Shown: positions 7,251 to 15,128 of the stretch, piece by piece | Numbering within the stretch: position 1 is the first letter of the stretch | How the letters are laid out: each line of letters begins with the position of its first letter | Notes under the pieces: model-generated | What the model was told of the DNA's origin: nothing | Seen by the model: only the letters and a program-made list of their open reading frames with translations | Database searches by the model: none | Translations under genes and position numbers: made by a program | NCBI GenBank assembly: GCA_017620915.1 | Contig: JAFZSK010000071.1 | Location: 1-34,571 of the forward strand | Direction of reading: 5' to 3' | From: Clostridia bacterium | GTDB lineage: Bacteria; Bacillota; Clostridia; UBA1212; UBA1255 | Length of the DNA stretch: 34,571 nucleotides

Positions 7251-8441
7251 ATGAATACCGGCCTTGAAGAACGTAAATACTGGGTGGATACCCTGATAAA
7301 GATCATCTCCCCCGTGCTCACCTGCGGCGCGGCGCGCGAATTAAGGCAGCGCATGCCTAAATATAACGCGGCGCTGTGGGACCGGGCGCTGAAAGATAAA
7401 TACGCGTACCTGGAAGCCGTAGGACGCACGCTGTGCGGTGCTTCGCCGTGGCTGGAAACGCCGCAGCTTGACCCTGAAGAAGAGGCCAAGCGCCGGATTT
7501 ATGCGGAAATGGCGCGAAAGACCATTGACGCCATCACCGATCCCGCATCACCGGATAAAGCCGAGTTCTATGTTTCCGTTGCCGACAACGGCGGCAATCC
7601 CTACAGCCAGGCGCTGGTGGATGCCGCGTTTCTGGCGCATGCCATTGTCCGCGCCAAGACCGAGCTGTTTGATAAACTGGAGCCCCGCGTCAAACGCAAT
7701 CTGATAACCTGCCTTAAGGAAACCCGCGGCATCCGGCCCGCGCACAACAACTGGATGCTGTTCTCCGGCATGGTGGAAGCGGCGCTGTATCTGCTGGGCG
7801 AAACGCCGGATCTGCTGCGCGTGGACGCGTGTCTGTTCCAGCATGAGCAGTGGTATAAGGGCGACGGCGTCTATGGCGACGGAGCGGCATTTCACTGGGA
7901 TTATTACAACAGCTACGTGATCCAGCCGATGTTTGTGGACATCTGCCGCGTGTTCGCAGATGAGTTTCCGGAGGGCGGTTACGGACAAAAGCGCTTAAAT
8001 ACTGCTCTTGCCCGCGCGGCTCGCTACGCTGTACAGCAGGAGCGGCTGATCGCCCCGGACGGCTCGTTCCCGGTGATCGGACGGTCAATAACCTACCGTA
8101 CAGGCGCTTTCCAGCTGCTTGCGCAGTCAGTGCTGCAAGGATTCGTACCGGACAGCATAAATAAAGGCGGTATCCGCACCGCACTTACAAAAGTAATACA
8201 TCGCTGTTTTGATTCTGCGGCCAATTTCGATACCGACGGCTGGCTCAAGATCGGACTGTGCGGCGATCAGCCGTCCTTAGGCGAGCTGTATATCTGCACA
8301 GGCAGTCTGTATCTTTGCACGGCCGGATTTCTGCCGCTGGGCCTCCCCGCGGACAACGACTTCTGGACCTGTCCCCCCGCGCCCCACACTTCGGTGCGCG
8401 TCTGGGCGGGAGAGGATCTTCCGGCGGACCACTCGATCTGA
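7251..8441 (+). CDS. DUF2264 domain-containing protein, 396 aa
   Basis: A DUF2264 family protein, a group with a predicted (alpha/alpha) barrel found in carbohydrate-degrading loci of Bacillota and Bacteroidota. The biochemical role is not established. Family-like segments include YWVDTLIKIISPVL near the N-terminus, RPAHNNWMLFSGMVEAALYLLGE, DGVYGDGAAFHWDYYNSYVIQPM, and the C-terminal WTCPPAPHTSVRVWAGEDLPADH. The N-terminal start at ATG 7251 has a strong GGAGGG site 6 nt away. It is cytoplasmic, with no signal peptide. It is the only plus-strand gene in the interior of the window, reads away from the ECF sigma gene, and ends 13 bp from the convergent PHP gene. Its place beside GH99-like genes suggests a shared glycan-related role. 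Confidence 0.85.
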   Translation: MNTGLEERKYWVDTLIKIISPVLTCGAARELRQRMPKYNAALWDRALKDKYAYLEAVGRTLCGASPWLETPQLDPEEEAKRRIYAEMARKTIDAITDPASPDKAEFYVSVADNGGNPYSQALVDAAFLAHAIVRAKTELFDKLEPRVKRNLITCLKETRGIRPAHNNWMLFSGMVEAALYLLGETPDLLRVDACLFQHEQWYKGDGVYGDGAAFHWDYYNSYVIQPMFVDICRVFADEFPEGGYGQKRLNTALARAARYAVQQERLIAPDGSFPVIGRSITYRTGAFQLLAQSVLQGFVPDSINKGGIRTALTKVIHRCFDSAANFDTDGWLKIGLCGDQPSLGELYICTGSLYLCTAGFLPLGLPADNDFWTCPPAPHTSVRVWAGEDLPADHSI

Positions 8442-8454
8442 GAATAAAAATGAT

Positions 8455-9252
8455 TCAGACGATCTTCTCGTAAATAGGCTGCATATTGCGGTAGTGCGCG
8501 ATATAGTCGAAACCGCAGTCTTTTATGACATTTTTAAAGAAATCGAACCGTTTGCCGATCCGTTCGTAGCGGTGTGCGTCCGAGCCCAGGACAACGGTCT
8601 CGCCGCCGCGGGCTTTGTATTGACGCAGCACCTCCGCGTCCATGGTCGTCTTGTCGTAGGAGCGCGTATTGACTTCGAACGCCAGTCCGTACGTTATCAT
8701 CAGTTCCAGCAGCGTATCGAATTCATCCTGAAACTCCCGGTAGTACATGGCGTTGTCTTCGTAATCCGCGTACCGGATCAGATAGTCGAAATGCCCTACC
8801 GAGTTATAGTCGTGGTAGAGTTCGATGTTGCGTATCATCTCCCGGAGATAGCGGCGGTACGCGCTGTGCTTTTCGGGCTCGATCCGGAAATATGTGCGGT
8901 CGTACGGGTCGTAGCGGCTGACCAGATGGGTGGAACCGATCTTGTAATCGAACTTGTATCCGGAAAGACGCCGGATGTTCTCCTCTACTACATGGGGCTG
9001 CAATCCCACTTCCACGGCGCTGACGATATCCAGCCTGCCGGCGTATTTATCCCGCACTTCTTCGAACCGGTAAAGATAATCGCCGAAATCGTAATACACG
9101 TCGCTGCCGTCGGAATTGTAGTTCACGTCCAGGTGATCGGTGAACGCGATGCCGGAAAGGCCGAGCGCGAGCGCGCGGTCCGCGGCGCCTTCCATCTCCA
9201 TCGAACTGTCGAAGGAAAAGCGCGAATGGGTATGCATGTCGTACAGGATCAT
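8455..9252 (-). CDS. PHP-domain phosphatase, histidinol-phosphatase (HisJ)-like, 265 aa
   Basis: A metal-dependent phosphoesterase of the PHP superfamily, closest in layout to HisJ-type histidinol-phosphatases, which dephosphorylate L-histidinol phosphate. Metal-binding motifs are visible: DMHTHSRFSFDSS (residues 5-17), AFTDHLD (about 37-43), an acidic site in SAVEVGL, GSTHL, SVGHFDYL and GSDAHRYE. The length matches HisJ. No other histidine biosynthesis gene lies nearby, so a different phosphate ester substrate is possible. The ATG overlaps the stop of the upstream GH99-like gene by 4 bp (ATGA), showing translational coupling and suggesting a linked role. It is the last gene of the tyrS-led unit and converges on the DUF2264 gene. 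Confidence 0.85.
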   Translation of the reverse strand: MILYDMHTHSRFSFDSSMEMEGAADRALALGLSGIAFTDHLDVNYNSDGSDVYYDFGDYLYRFEEVRDKYAGRLDIVSAVEVGLQPHVVEENIRRLSGYKFDYKIGSTHLVSRYDPYDRTYFRIEPEKHSAYRRYLREMIRNIELYHDYNSVGHFDYLIRYADYEDNAMYYREFQDEFDTLLELMITYGLAFEVNTRSYDKTTMDAEVLRQYKARGGETVVLGSDAHRYERIGKRFDFFKNVIKDCGFDYIAHYRNMQPIYEKIV

Positions 9253-11054
9253 TTGTTGTCCTCGCTAAGAATGCAGCGGTAGCAGAAGCGGCCGTCGGGC
9301 GCGGTGTCGCCCCGGTCGTAGAATTTCATGATGTCGCCGTCGTCAACGGAATTGTCTGCCCACTTGAAATCGAACGTGTTCTTCACACGCACGAGCGCGC
9401 GGGGCACTTTAAGTTCCAGAATATTGTCCGTCACCCGGAGCACGGCCTCGCCGATCTGTTCGAAGCGCCATTCGTTGTCCACCGGCACTTCGATGGACGC
9501 GTTGCCGCCGCTCTGATGACGGTTGATTATGTAGTCGAACCCGTACCAGCCGTTGCGCAGATTGCAGTCGGAGTTGATGAAGAGGTTCATCCAGTTGTCG
9601 CCGGATGGTGCGGTGATCGTATCGCGGCAGCGGCAGTAAAAATACAGATACTGACGGTCCGCGCAGACTTTCATGGCGACCAGGTCGTTGCGGCCGGAAC
9701 TGTTTACGTAGCGCAGATTCCCGCCGGAACCGGGCCAGTCGCGTTTGTATGTATCGAACGGCGCGTCGCGGTATTCCGGACCTACGCAGTCCCATTCCGA
9801 GGGATCGCCGTCGTCAATCTGCATCTTCACACAGCCGTACACCGGCGTTCCGCGTTCCGCGCCTTTGTAGCGGCGGACAACGTCCACCAGCTGGCAGTAA
9901 TAATTGTCGTTGAACAGTCCTTTGACCGGTTCCAGATCGCGGCTGAATTCGCCGTTGAAGTTGTCAACAAAATAACAGTCGTTATACCCGTCCCCGGGCA
10001 CTACTTTGTAGCTGTTGGCAATAGTCTGGCCATTTGCGGGATTTGATCCGTTCTTCCAGCTGCCCCAGCGCCCCGCGGTCCATTCGTTCCAGCCGGTGAT
10101 CAGCATGAGCGGCGGATCGCATTCCAGCGCGCGCTCGGCCTGTTCTTTAAACGCGCGGCCGTCTCCGGCGCTCGTTTCAGAAATGCCGAAGCCCAGGTCG
10201 CCGGGCGTTTCGTTGTCCGGCTGCCGGCCGCCGGAATAACTGCGTCCGGCGTTGGTGCCGTAGCTGCCGTTGACCCAGAAACCGCACATCACGATCATCT
10301 GCTCGATATTGCCCGCGCCGTCGCGCCCCGGCTCCTGCGGATACATATCCGCCCAGGGCCAGCAGTTTTTGCCGCCGGCGTGAGTGTACCACTCCCCCGC
10401 CGGACCTTTGGTATATGCCCAGCTGTAGCGGATCGTGAAGAAATCGCGCACGTGGTCCGGCAGTTTCGGCACATCTGCTTCGGGCATCAGAATGAGCGGC
10501 TTGCCGTCGTGATATACCCACATATCCGAATAACGCCCGGGCCCGTACAGATCGTCGTACAGTTTCATAACGGTCTCCGCGGCCTGAGTGTTGGTGATGA
10601 ACATCACGTCCGGCGTGGGACTGCCTTCGGCGCGCATCTCGCTCCAGACGCGGAAGATCATGTTGTAGGTCTCGGGGTACGTGAGCGTGTTGGTGACATC
10701 CAGAAAAATAAAGTCGATGCCGGCTTCAGTCAGCATCGCGGCGTGCTTCCGCAATACCCACGGATCGTCTGAGCGGTAATAGCCGAAGTACGGTTCCGCC
10801 CAGTACTGCAGATACCCCATGGGCACCGTGAGCGAATCCGCCTTTACTTTTTCGATGCCGCCTTCATAGTATGAGCGCGTATGGTCGATCACCGGCTGCT
10901 CCGGCCGGTGGTCGTGCCATATGAAATAGAAAATACCGACCTTACGGTCGCGCGTTCCGGGGTATTTTGTAGGGTCAATGATCCGGCCCAGCCCGTCGGT
11001 ACACACCCATGAAGAACTGCCGAGGTCAATATACTCGCGCTTATCCTCGTTCAT
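9249..11054 (-). CDS. GH99-like (WbsX-type) protein without signal peptide, 601 aa
   Basis: A paralogue of the lipoprotein at 2519-4915. Matching segments are TDGLGR, KVGIFYFIWH, YWAEPYFGYYRSDDPW, AGIDFIFLDVTN, YSDMWVYHDGKPLIL, TGWNEW and FNGEFSRDLEPVKG. The last 200 residues match the same CBM9/DOMON-like module (RYVNSSGRNDL, YFYCRC, WMNLFINSD, GFDYIIN). It lacks both the lipoprotein signal and the PA14-like tail. I chose the ATG at 11052-11054, because GGAGGAG lies 8 nt before it. A GTG 9 nt upstream would be too close to that site. It follows tyrS by 38 bp and overlaps the PHP gene. Without an export signal it should be intracellular, which is odd for a polysaccharide-type module. It may act on imported oligosaccharides. 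Activity is not proven. Confidence 0.8.
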   Translation of the reverse strand: MNEDKREYIDLGSSSWVCTDGLGRIIDPTKYPGTRDRKVGIFYFIWHDHRPEQPVIDHTRSYYEGGIEKVKADSLTVPMGYLQYWAEPYFGYYRSDDPWVLRKHAAMLTEAGIDFIFLDVTNTLTYPETYNMIFRVWSEMRAEGSPTPDVMFITNTQAAETVMKLYDDLYGPGRYSDMWVYHDGKPLILMPEADVPKLPDHVRDFFTIRYSWAYTKGPAGEWYTHAGGKNCWPWADMYPQEPGRDGAGNIEQMIVMCGFWVNGSYGTNAGRSYSGGRQPDNETPGDLGFGISETSAGDGRAFKEQAERALECDPPLMLITGWNEWTAGRWGSWKNGSNPANGQTIANSYKVVPGDGYNDCYFVDNFNGEFSRDLEPVKGLFNDNYYCQLVDVVRRYKGAERGTPVYGCVKMQIDDGDPSEWDCVGPEYRDAPFDTYKRDWPGSGGNLRYVNSSGRNDLVAMKVCADRQYLYFYCRCRDTITAPSGDNWMNLFINSDCNLRNGWYGFDYIINRHQSGGNASIEVPVDNEWRFEQIGEAVLRVTDNILELKVPRALVRVKNTFDFKWADNSVDDGDIMKFYDRGDTAPDGRFCYRCILSEDNK

Positions 11055-11092
11055 ACTACACACTCCTCCGGCGGCCGCGGCGGGACGCAGAT

Positions 11093-12319
11093 CTATTTAG
11101 TGAATTTGTGGAATGTCTTTTTACCCTTGCGCACTACCGCGCCGTTCTCCAGCGCCGCAAGCGGGATATTCGCGTTGAAGTCTGTGATCTTTTCGTTGTC
11201 CAGGAACACGCCGCCCTGCTGAATAAGTCTGCGGCCTTCGCCTTTTGACGGGATGATCTTGGCCAGCAGCATGGCTTCCAGCAGATTGACGCCGTCCGCT
11301 GTAATAAGTTCCGCCGGGATCTGCGTGGTGTTCATGTGCTCCGAATCCGCGGCGCCGCTGAACAGCGCTTCCGCGGTAGCTTTCGCTTTGTCCGCCGCCT
11401 CGACCCCGTGAATCATTTTAGTAACTTCGTACGCGAGCCGCACTTTGGCGTCGTTCAGTTTGCTGCCTTCCCATTTTTCCATCTCGCGGATCTCCTCGAT
11501 GGGTACGAACGTGAGCAGTTTGAGGCATTTGATGACGTCGGCGTCGGCAACGTTGCGCAGGTACTGATACAGCTCGTACGGCGGCGTTTTATTTTCGTCC
11601 AGCCATACGGCGCCTTTAACGGTCTTACCCATTTTGATACCTTCGGAAGTGGTGAGCAGCGAGAACGTGAGGCCGAAAACTTCCTCCCCTTCTTTGCGCC
11701 GCACCAGCTCGACTCCGCCGATGATATTGGACCACTGGTCGTCGCCGCCGAATTCGATCTTGCAGTTGTAGTCTTTGTACAGGCGGTAAAAGTCGTAGCT
11801 CTGCATCAGCATGTAGTTGAACTCGATGAAGTTGAGCCCGCGCTCCAGACGCTGTTTGAAGCATTCTGCGGCCAGCATGCGGTTGACCGAGAAATGCACG
11901 CCTATATCCCGCAGAAAGTCAACGTAATTGAGGTTCAGCAGCCAGTCGCCGTTGTTGACCATGATGGCGGTGGTATCGAAATCCAGGAAGCGGCTAAGCT
12001 GTGCCTTAAGACCGGCTACGTTGTGCGCCAGATCCTCGTCGGTAAGCATTTTGCGCATATCGGTCTTGCCGGAGGGATCGCCGACTTTACCGGTGCCGCC
12101 GCCTACCAGCGCTATGGGACGGTGCCCCGCGCGCTGCATGTGCGCCATGACCATGATCTGCACGAAATGGCCGATGTGCAGCGAATCCGCCGTGGGATCG
12201 AAGCCTACGTAAAATGTCACCGGCTCGCTGTCCAGCAGTTCTTTCACTTTATCCGCGTTGGTGCACTGGGCAATTATCCCGCGCTCTACCAGTTCGTCGT
12301 ACACACCTTTTTTGATCAT
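11093..12319 (-). CDS. tyrS: Tyrosyl-tRNA synthetase, 408 aa
   Basis: Class I aminoacyl-tRNA synthetase that charges tRNA-Tyr with tyrosine in the cytoplasm. The Rossmann catalytic domain carries [14 protein letters not shown], with the HIGH signature at residues 48-51, and a KMSKS-type loop KMGKT at 229-233. The tyrosine and tRNA-binding region includes GGDDQWSNI. An S4-like RNA-binding domain fills the C-terminus ([19 protein letters not shown]). The length is normal. The leader to the upstream rarA gene is only 86 bp, too short for a T-box, so the usual uncharged-tRNA control seen for many clostridial synthetase genes is not evident. A weak sigma-A-like promoter is present there. The GH99-like gene follows by 38 bp. 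Confidence 0.97.
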   Translation of the reverse strand: MIKKGVYDELVERGIIAQCTNADKVKELLDSEPVTFYVGFDPTADSLHIGHFVQIMVMAHMQRAGHRPIALVGGGTGKVGDPSGKTDMRKMLTDEDLAHNVAGLKAQLSRFLDFDTTAIMVNNGDWLLNLNYVDFLRDIGVHFSVNRMLAAECFKQRLERGLNFIEFNYMLMQSYDFYRLYKDYNCKIEFGGDDQWSNIIGGVELVRRKEGEEVFGLTFSLLTTSEGIKMGKTVKGAVWLDENKTPPYELYQYLRNVADADVIKCLKLLTFVPIEEIREMEKWEGSKLNDAKVRLAYEVTKMIHGVEAADKAKATAEALFSGAADSEHMNTTQIPAELITADGVNLLEAMLLAKIIPSKGEGRRLIQQGGVFLDNEKITDFNANIPLAALENGAVVRKGKKTFHKFTK

Positions 12320-12369
12320 CAGTCTAACCTCATTTCATTTAAGATACAATGTGTAATTGTATGCGATGC

Positions 12370-12398
12370 AATATACCACACCGCGCTTAAAGCTTCAA
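12370..12398 (-). promoter_or_regulatory. Possible sigma-A promoter for tyrS
   Basis: Minus-strand TTGAAG (12393-12398), a 17-nt spacer and TATATT (12370-12375), 51 nt before the tyrS ATG. Both hexamers deviate from consensus, and a small imperfect inverted repeat overlaps the -35. Confidence 0.45.
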
Positions 12399-12405
12399 GC
12401 GGTAA

Positions 12406-13752
12406 TTACTCCCCTCGCTGCTCCTGCTTCAGTTTTTCCGCCCACTTAAGATACTCGATGATCTTCTGTTCGGCGCCGTTGCCGCAGGGCACGTAGTATT
12501 TCGTGCCTTTCATTTCCGGCGGCAGAAACTCCAGATCCGCCACGTGGCCCGGAAAATCATGAGCGTATTTGTAGCCCTGGCCGTATTCGAATTCTTTCAG
12601 GCCGTCGGTGACCGGATTGCGCAGCCAGGGCGGCACTTCGCCGGTATCCCGGGACTGCACGTCCGCCAGTGCGGTGTCAATGGCCATATACGCCGCGTTG
12701 GATTTGGGAGAGGTGGCAACGGTGATCGCCGCGTGCGCCAGCAGTATGCGCGCTTCGGGCATGCCGATCATGCGTATTGCCTCCGCCGCGGCCTGGGCGA
12801 CCAGCAGCGCAGTAGGGTTCGCGGTGCCTACGTCTTCGCTGGCGCAGATCACGATGCGGCGGGCAATAAAGTTGATATCTTCTCCCCCGGCTATTGCCCG
12901 CGCCAGGTAGAACGCCGTGGCGTCCGGATCGCTGCCGCGCATGGACTTTATGAACGCGCTGATATTGTCGTAATGGGAATCGCCTTTTTTGTCGAAGCGT
13001 ATCGATTTTTGCTGTACGCATTCCGCGGCGATCTCCCGCGTGATGTGGATACGGCTGCCCAGATCGTCGGAAGTGGTCAGGAAAGCCAGTTCCAGCGCGT
13101 TCAGCGCGGTGCGCGCGTCGCCTGAGGACACGTCCGCCAGAAATTCCAGTGCGTCATCATCACAAACAATGTCAAAACTGCCCAGTCCGCGTTCTTTGTC
13201 CGTCAATGCCATATGCAGTATATCGAGGATATCATCGCGGGTGAGCGGCAGCAGCTGGAACACGGTAGAACGGGAGATAAGCGCTTTGTTGACCTCGAAA
13301 AACGGATTCTCGGTGGTGGCGCCGATCAGTATGATCGTGCCGTCTTCCACATACGGCAGCAACGCGTCCTGCTGCGCTTTGTTGAACCGGTGTATTTCGT
13401 CGATAAACAGCACAGTGCGGCCCGAGGGATTCAGCAGCAGATCCTGCGTTTCGGCCACGATCTGCTTGATCTCGGCGATGCCGGACGCGACCGCGTTGAT
13501 GCGTTTGAATTCGATCTTCGTGCTGGCGGCGATCAACCGGGCCAGCGATGTTTTGCCTGTGCCCGGCGGGCCCCAGAATATTACGGAAGACAGCCGGTCG
13601 GCTTTGATCATGCGGTACAGCAGTTTGCCTTCGGCCAGTATATGTTTCTGGCCGGCAAACTCCTCCAGCGTCCGCGGGCACATGCGGTATGCCAGCGGTT
13701 CGCCGCGCTGTTCATCTTCCGGGCGGTTCCTTTTCGGCGGTGCTTTGTACAT
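12406..13752 (-). CDS. rarA: Replication-associated recombination protein A (AAA+ ATPase), 448 aa
   Basis: RarA/MgsA is a clamp-loader-like AAA+ ATPase that works at stalled replication forks. Walker A is GPPGTGKTS at residues 61-69, Walker B FIDEIH at about 116-121, and sensor region IGATTENPFFEVN follows. The C-terminal tetramerisation region typical of the family is present (AAECVQQKSIRFDKKGDSHYD, YLARAIAGGEDINFIARR, LPPEMKG). Length matches the family. It lies 15 bp downstream of glyA, so both are probably expressed from the glyA promoter. The N-terminus is basic and proline-rich (MYKAPPKRNRPEDEQRGEPL). Confidence 0.97.
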   Translation of the reverse strand: MYKAPPKRNRPEDEQRGEPLAYRMCPRTLEEFAGQKHILAEGKLLYRMIKADRLSSVIFWGPPGTGKTSLARLIAASTKIEFKRINAVASGIAEIKQIVAETQDLLLNPSGRTVLFIDEIHRFNKAQQDALLPYVEDGTIILIGATTENPFFEVNKALISRSTVFQLLPLTRDDILDILHMALTDKERGLGSFDIVCDDDALEFLADVSSGDARTALNALELAFLTTSDDLGSRIHITREIAAECVQQKSIRFDKKGDSHYDNISAFIKSMRGSDPDATAFYLARAIAGGEDINFIARRIVICASEDVGTANPTALLVAQAAAEAIRMIGMPEARILLAHAAITVATSPKSNAAYMAIDTALADVQSRDTGEVPPWLRNPVTDGLKEFEYGQGYKYAHDFPGHVADLEFLPPEMKGTKYYVPCGNGAEQKIIEYLKWAEKLKQEQRGE

Positions 13753-13767
13753 GGATAATCAGGCAGA

Positions 13768-15006
13768 TCATTCGTACAGCGGGAAGCGGTCCAGCAGTGC
13801 TTTGACTTCTGCTCTGACCTGCGCTTTGCTGTTGTCGTAATCTGTAAGTGTTCTGTAGATGAAACCGGCGATCTCGTCCATTTCCGCGGTGCCCATGCCG
13901 CGCGTGGTGACCGCCGCGGTGCCCAGCCGGATTCCGCTGGTGATCGAAGGCTTTTCGGGATCGAACGGAATGCCGTTTTTATTGCAGGTGATATTGACGT
14001 CGTCCAGCAGGTTCTGCGCCAGTTTGCCGGTAATGTTAAGGCTGCGCAGATCTACCAGCATCAGGTGGTTGTCCGTGCCGCCGCTGACCAGATCCACGCC
14101 GCGCCTCAGCAGACCGTCGGCCAGCGCTTTACAGTTCTTGATGATCCTGAGCTGATATTCTTTGAACTCCGGGGAGAGCGCCTCTTTGAAGCATACAGCT
14201 TTGCCCGCGATCACGTGCATGAGCGGACCGCCTTGAGTGCCCGGAAATACAGCTTTATCGATGGCTTTGGCGTATTGCTCTTTGCACAGGATCAGACCGC
14301 CGCGGGGGCCGCGCAGCGTTTTGTGGGTCGTGGTGGTGACAAAATCGGCATACGGCACCGGGCTGGGATGCAGGCCGGCGGCAACGAGGCCGGCAATGTG
14401 TGCCATATCTACCATCAGCATTGCTCCCACGCTGTCGGCGATCTCGCGGAAGCGTTTGAAGTCAATGATGCGCGGATACGCGCTGGCGCCGGCAATGATC
14501 AGTTTGGGCCGGTATTCCAGCGCCATTGCCGCAAGTTTGTCGTAGTCGATGCGCTGAGTGAACTCATCCACCTCGTACGGGACGATGTTGAACCATTTGC
14601 CGGACATGTTGACCGGACTGCCGTGCGTCAGATGACCGCCGTGCGCCAGGCTCATGCCCATAACGGTATCCCCCGGTTCCAGCGCCGCGAAAAACACCGC
14701 CATATTGGCCTGCGCGCCGGCGTGCGGCTGCACGTTCGCGTGCTCGGCGCCGAACAGTTCTTTCGCGCGGTCGATGGCCAGCTGTTCTACTATGTCAACG
14801 TACTCGCATCCTCCGTAATATCGCTTGCCGGGATACCCTTCGGCGTATTTGTTGGTGAGCGGGCTGCCAACAGCCTGCAGCACTGCTTCGGACACAAAGT
14901 TTTCCGAGGCAATGAGTTCGATCTTGGTGCGCTGACGGTTTACTTCCAGGTCAACGGCGGCAGCCAGTTCGGGGTCAACTTTACGGATGATTTCTGAATC
15001 GTACAT
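13768..15006 (-). CDS. glyA: Serine hydroxymethyltransferase, 412 aa
   Basis: PLP-dependent enzyme that interconverts serine and glycine with tetrahydrofolate, supplying one-carbon units. Key features are [18 protein letters not shown] near residue 54-71, the PLP-site [12 protein letters not shown], and [14 protein letters not shown] with the Schiff-base lysine at about 229. The length is typical. It has its own near-consensus promoter (15039-15067) and an AAGGAGG ribosome site. It is followed by rarA after 15 bp. The promoter sits in an unusual repeat-rich 122-bp gap behind mutS2. Confidence 0.98.
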   Translation of the reverse strand: MYDSEIIRKVDPELAAAVDLEVNRQRTKIELIASENFVSEAVLQAVGSPLTNKYAEGYPGKRYYGGCEYVDIVEQLAIDRAKELFGAEHANVQPHAGAQANMAVFFAALEPGDTVMGMSLAHGGHLTHGSPVNMSGKWFNIVPYEVDEFTQRIDYDKLAAMALEYRPKLIIAGASAYPRIIDFKRFREIADSVGAMLMVDMAHIAGLVAAGLHPSPVPYADFVTTTTHKTLRGPRGGLILCKEQYAKAIDKAVFPGTQGGPLMHVIAGKAVCFKEALSPEFKEYQLRIIKNCKALADGLLRRGVDLVSGGTDNHLMLVDLRSLNITGKLAQNLLDDVNITCNKNGIPFDPEKPSITSGIRLGTAAVTTRGMGTAEMDEIAGFIYRTLTDYDNSKAQVRAEVKALLDRFPLYE

Positions 15007-15038
15007 TAGACATACCTCCTTGGAACAGGTACCCGACT

Positions 15039-15067
15039 ATTATACCTTTTGAAGTGATAAGTTACAA
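15039..15067 (-). promoter_or_regulatory. Sigma-A promoter for glyA-rarA
   Basis: Minus-strand TTGTAA (15062-15067), a 17-nt spacer and a perfect TATAAT (15039-15044), 32 nt before the glyA ATG. The sequence upstream of the -35 on the minus strand is a tandem AAAACTT array that could act as an AT-rich UP-like element. Confidence 0.8.
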
Positions 15068-15092
15068 GTTTTAAGTTTTAAGTTTTAAGTTA
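15066..15092. repeat. Tandem 7-bp repeat (AAGTTTT), about 3.5 copies
   Basis: AAGTTTT repeats head to tail three times, then a partial copy AAGTTA. It overlaps the -35 hexamer of the glyA promoter by 2 bp and leads directly into the 24-bp dispersed repeat at 15097-15120. Confidence 0.75.
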
Positions 15093-15096
15093 TAAT

Positions 15097-15127
15097 TTGC
15101 CATTTGCCATTTGCAATTTGCCATTTG
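15097..15127. repeat. Dispersed ATTTGCC-type repeat, copy 2
   Basis: The first 24 nt (15097-15120) are identical to 2495-2518. A further CCATTTG (15121-15127) brings it to 1 nt from the TAG stop of mutS2 (15129-15131). Both copies have the same orientation and the same position just past a minus-strand stop codon. Confidence 0.75.
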
Positions 15128-15128
15128 A

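Noticed and set aside
12320-12405. Possible T-box leader before tyrS
   Set aside because: Only 86 nt separate rarA and tyrS, and there is no T-box consensus or specifier stem, so a T-box does not fit.
11336-12496. 386-aa plus-strand open frame opposite tyrS
   Set aside because: Shadow of tyrS and the end of rarA; no domain, no ribosome site and a composition typical of antisense frames.
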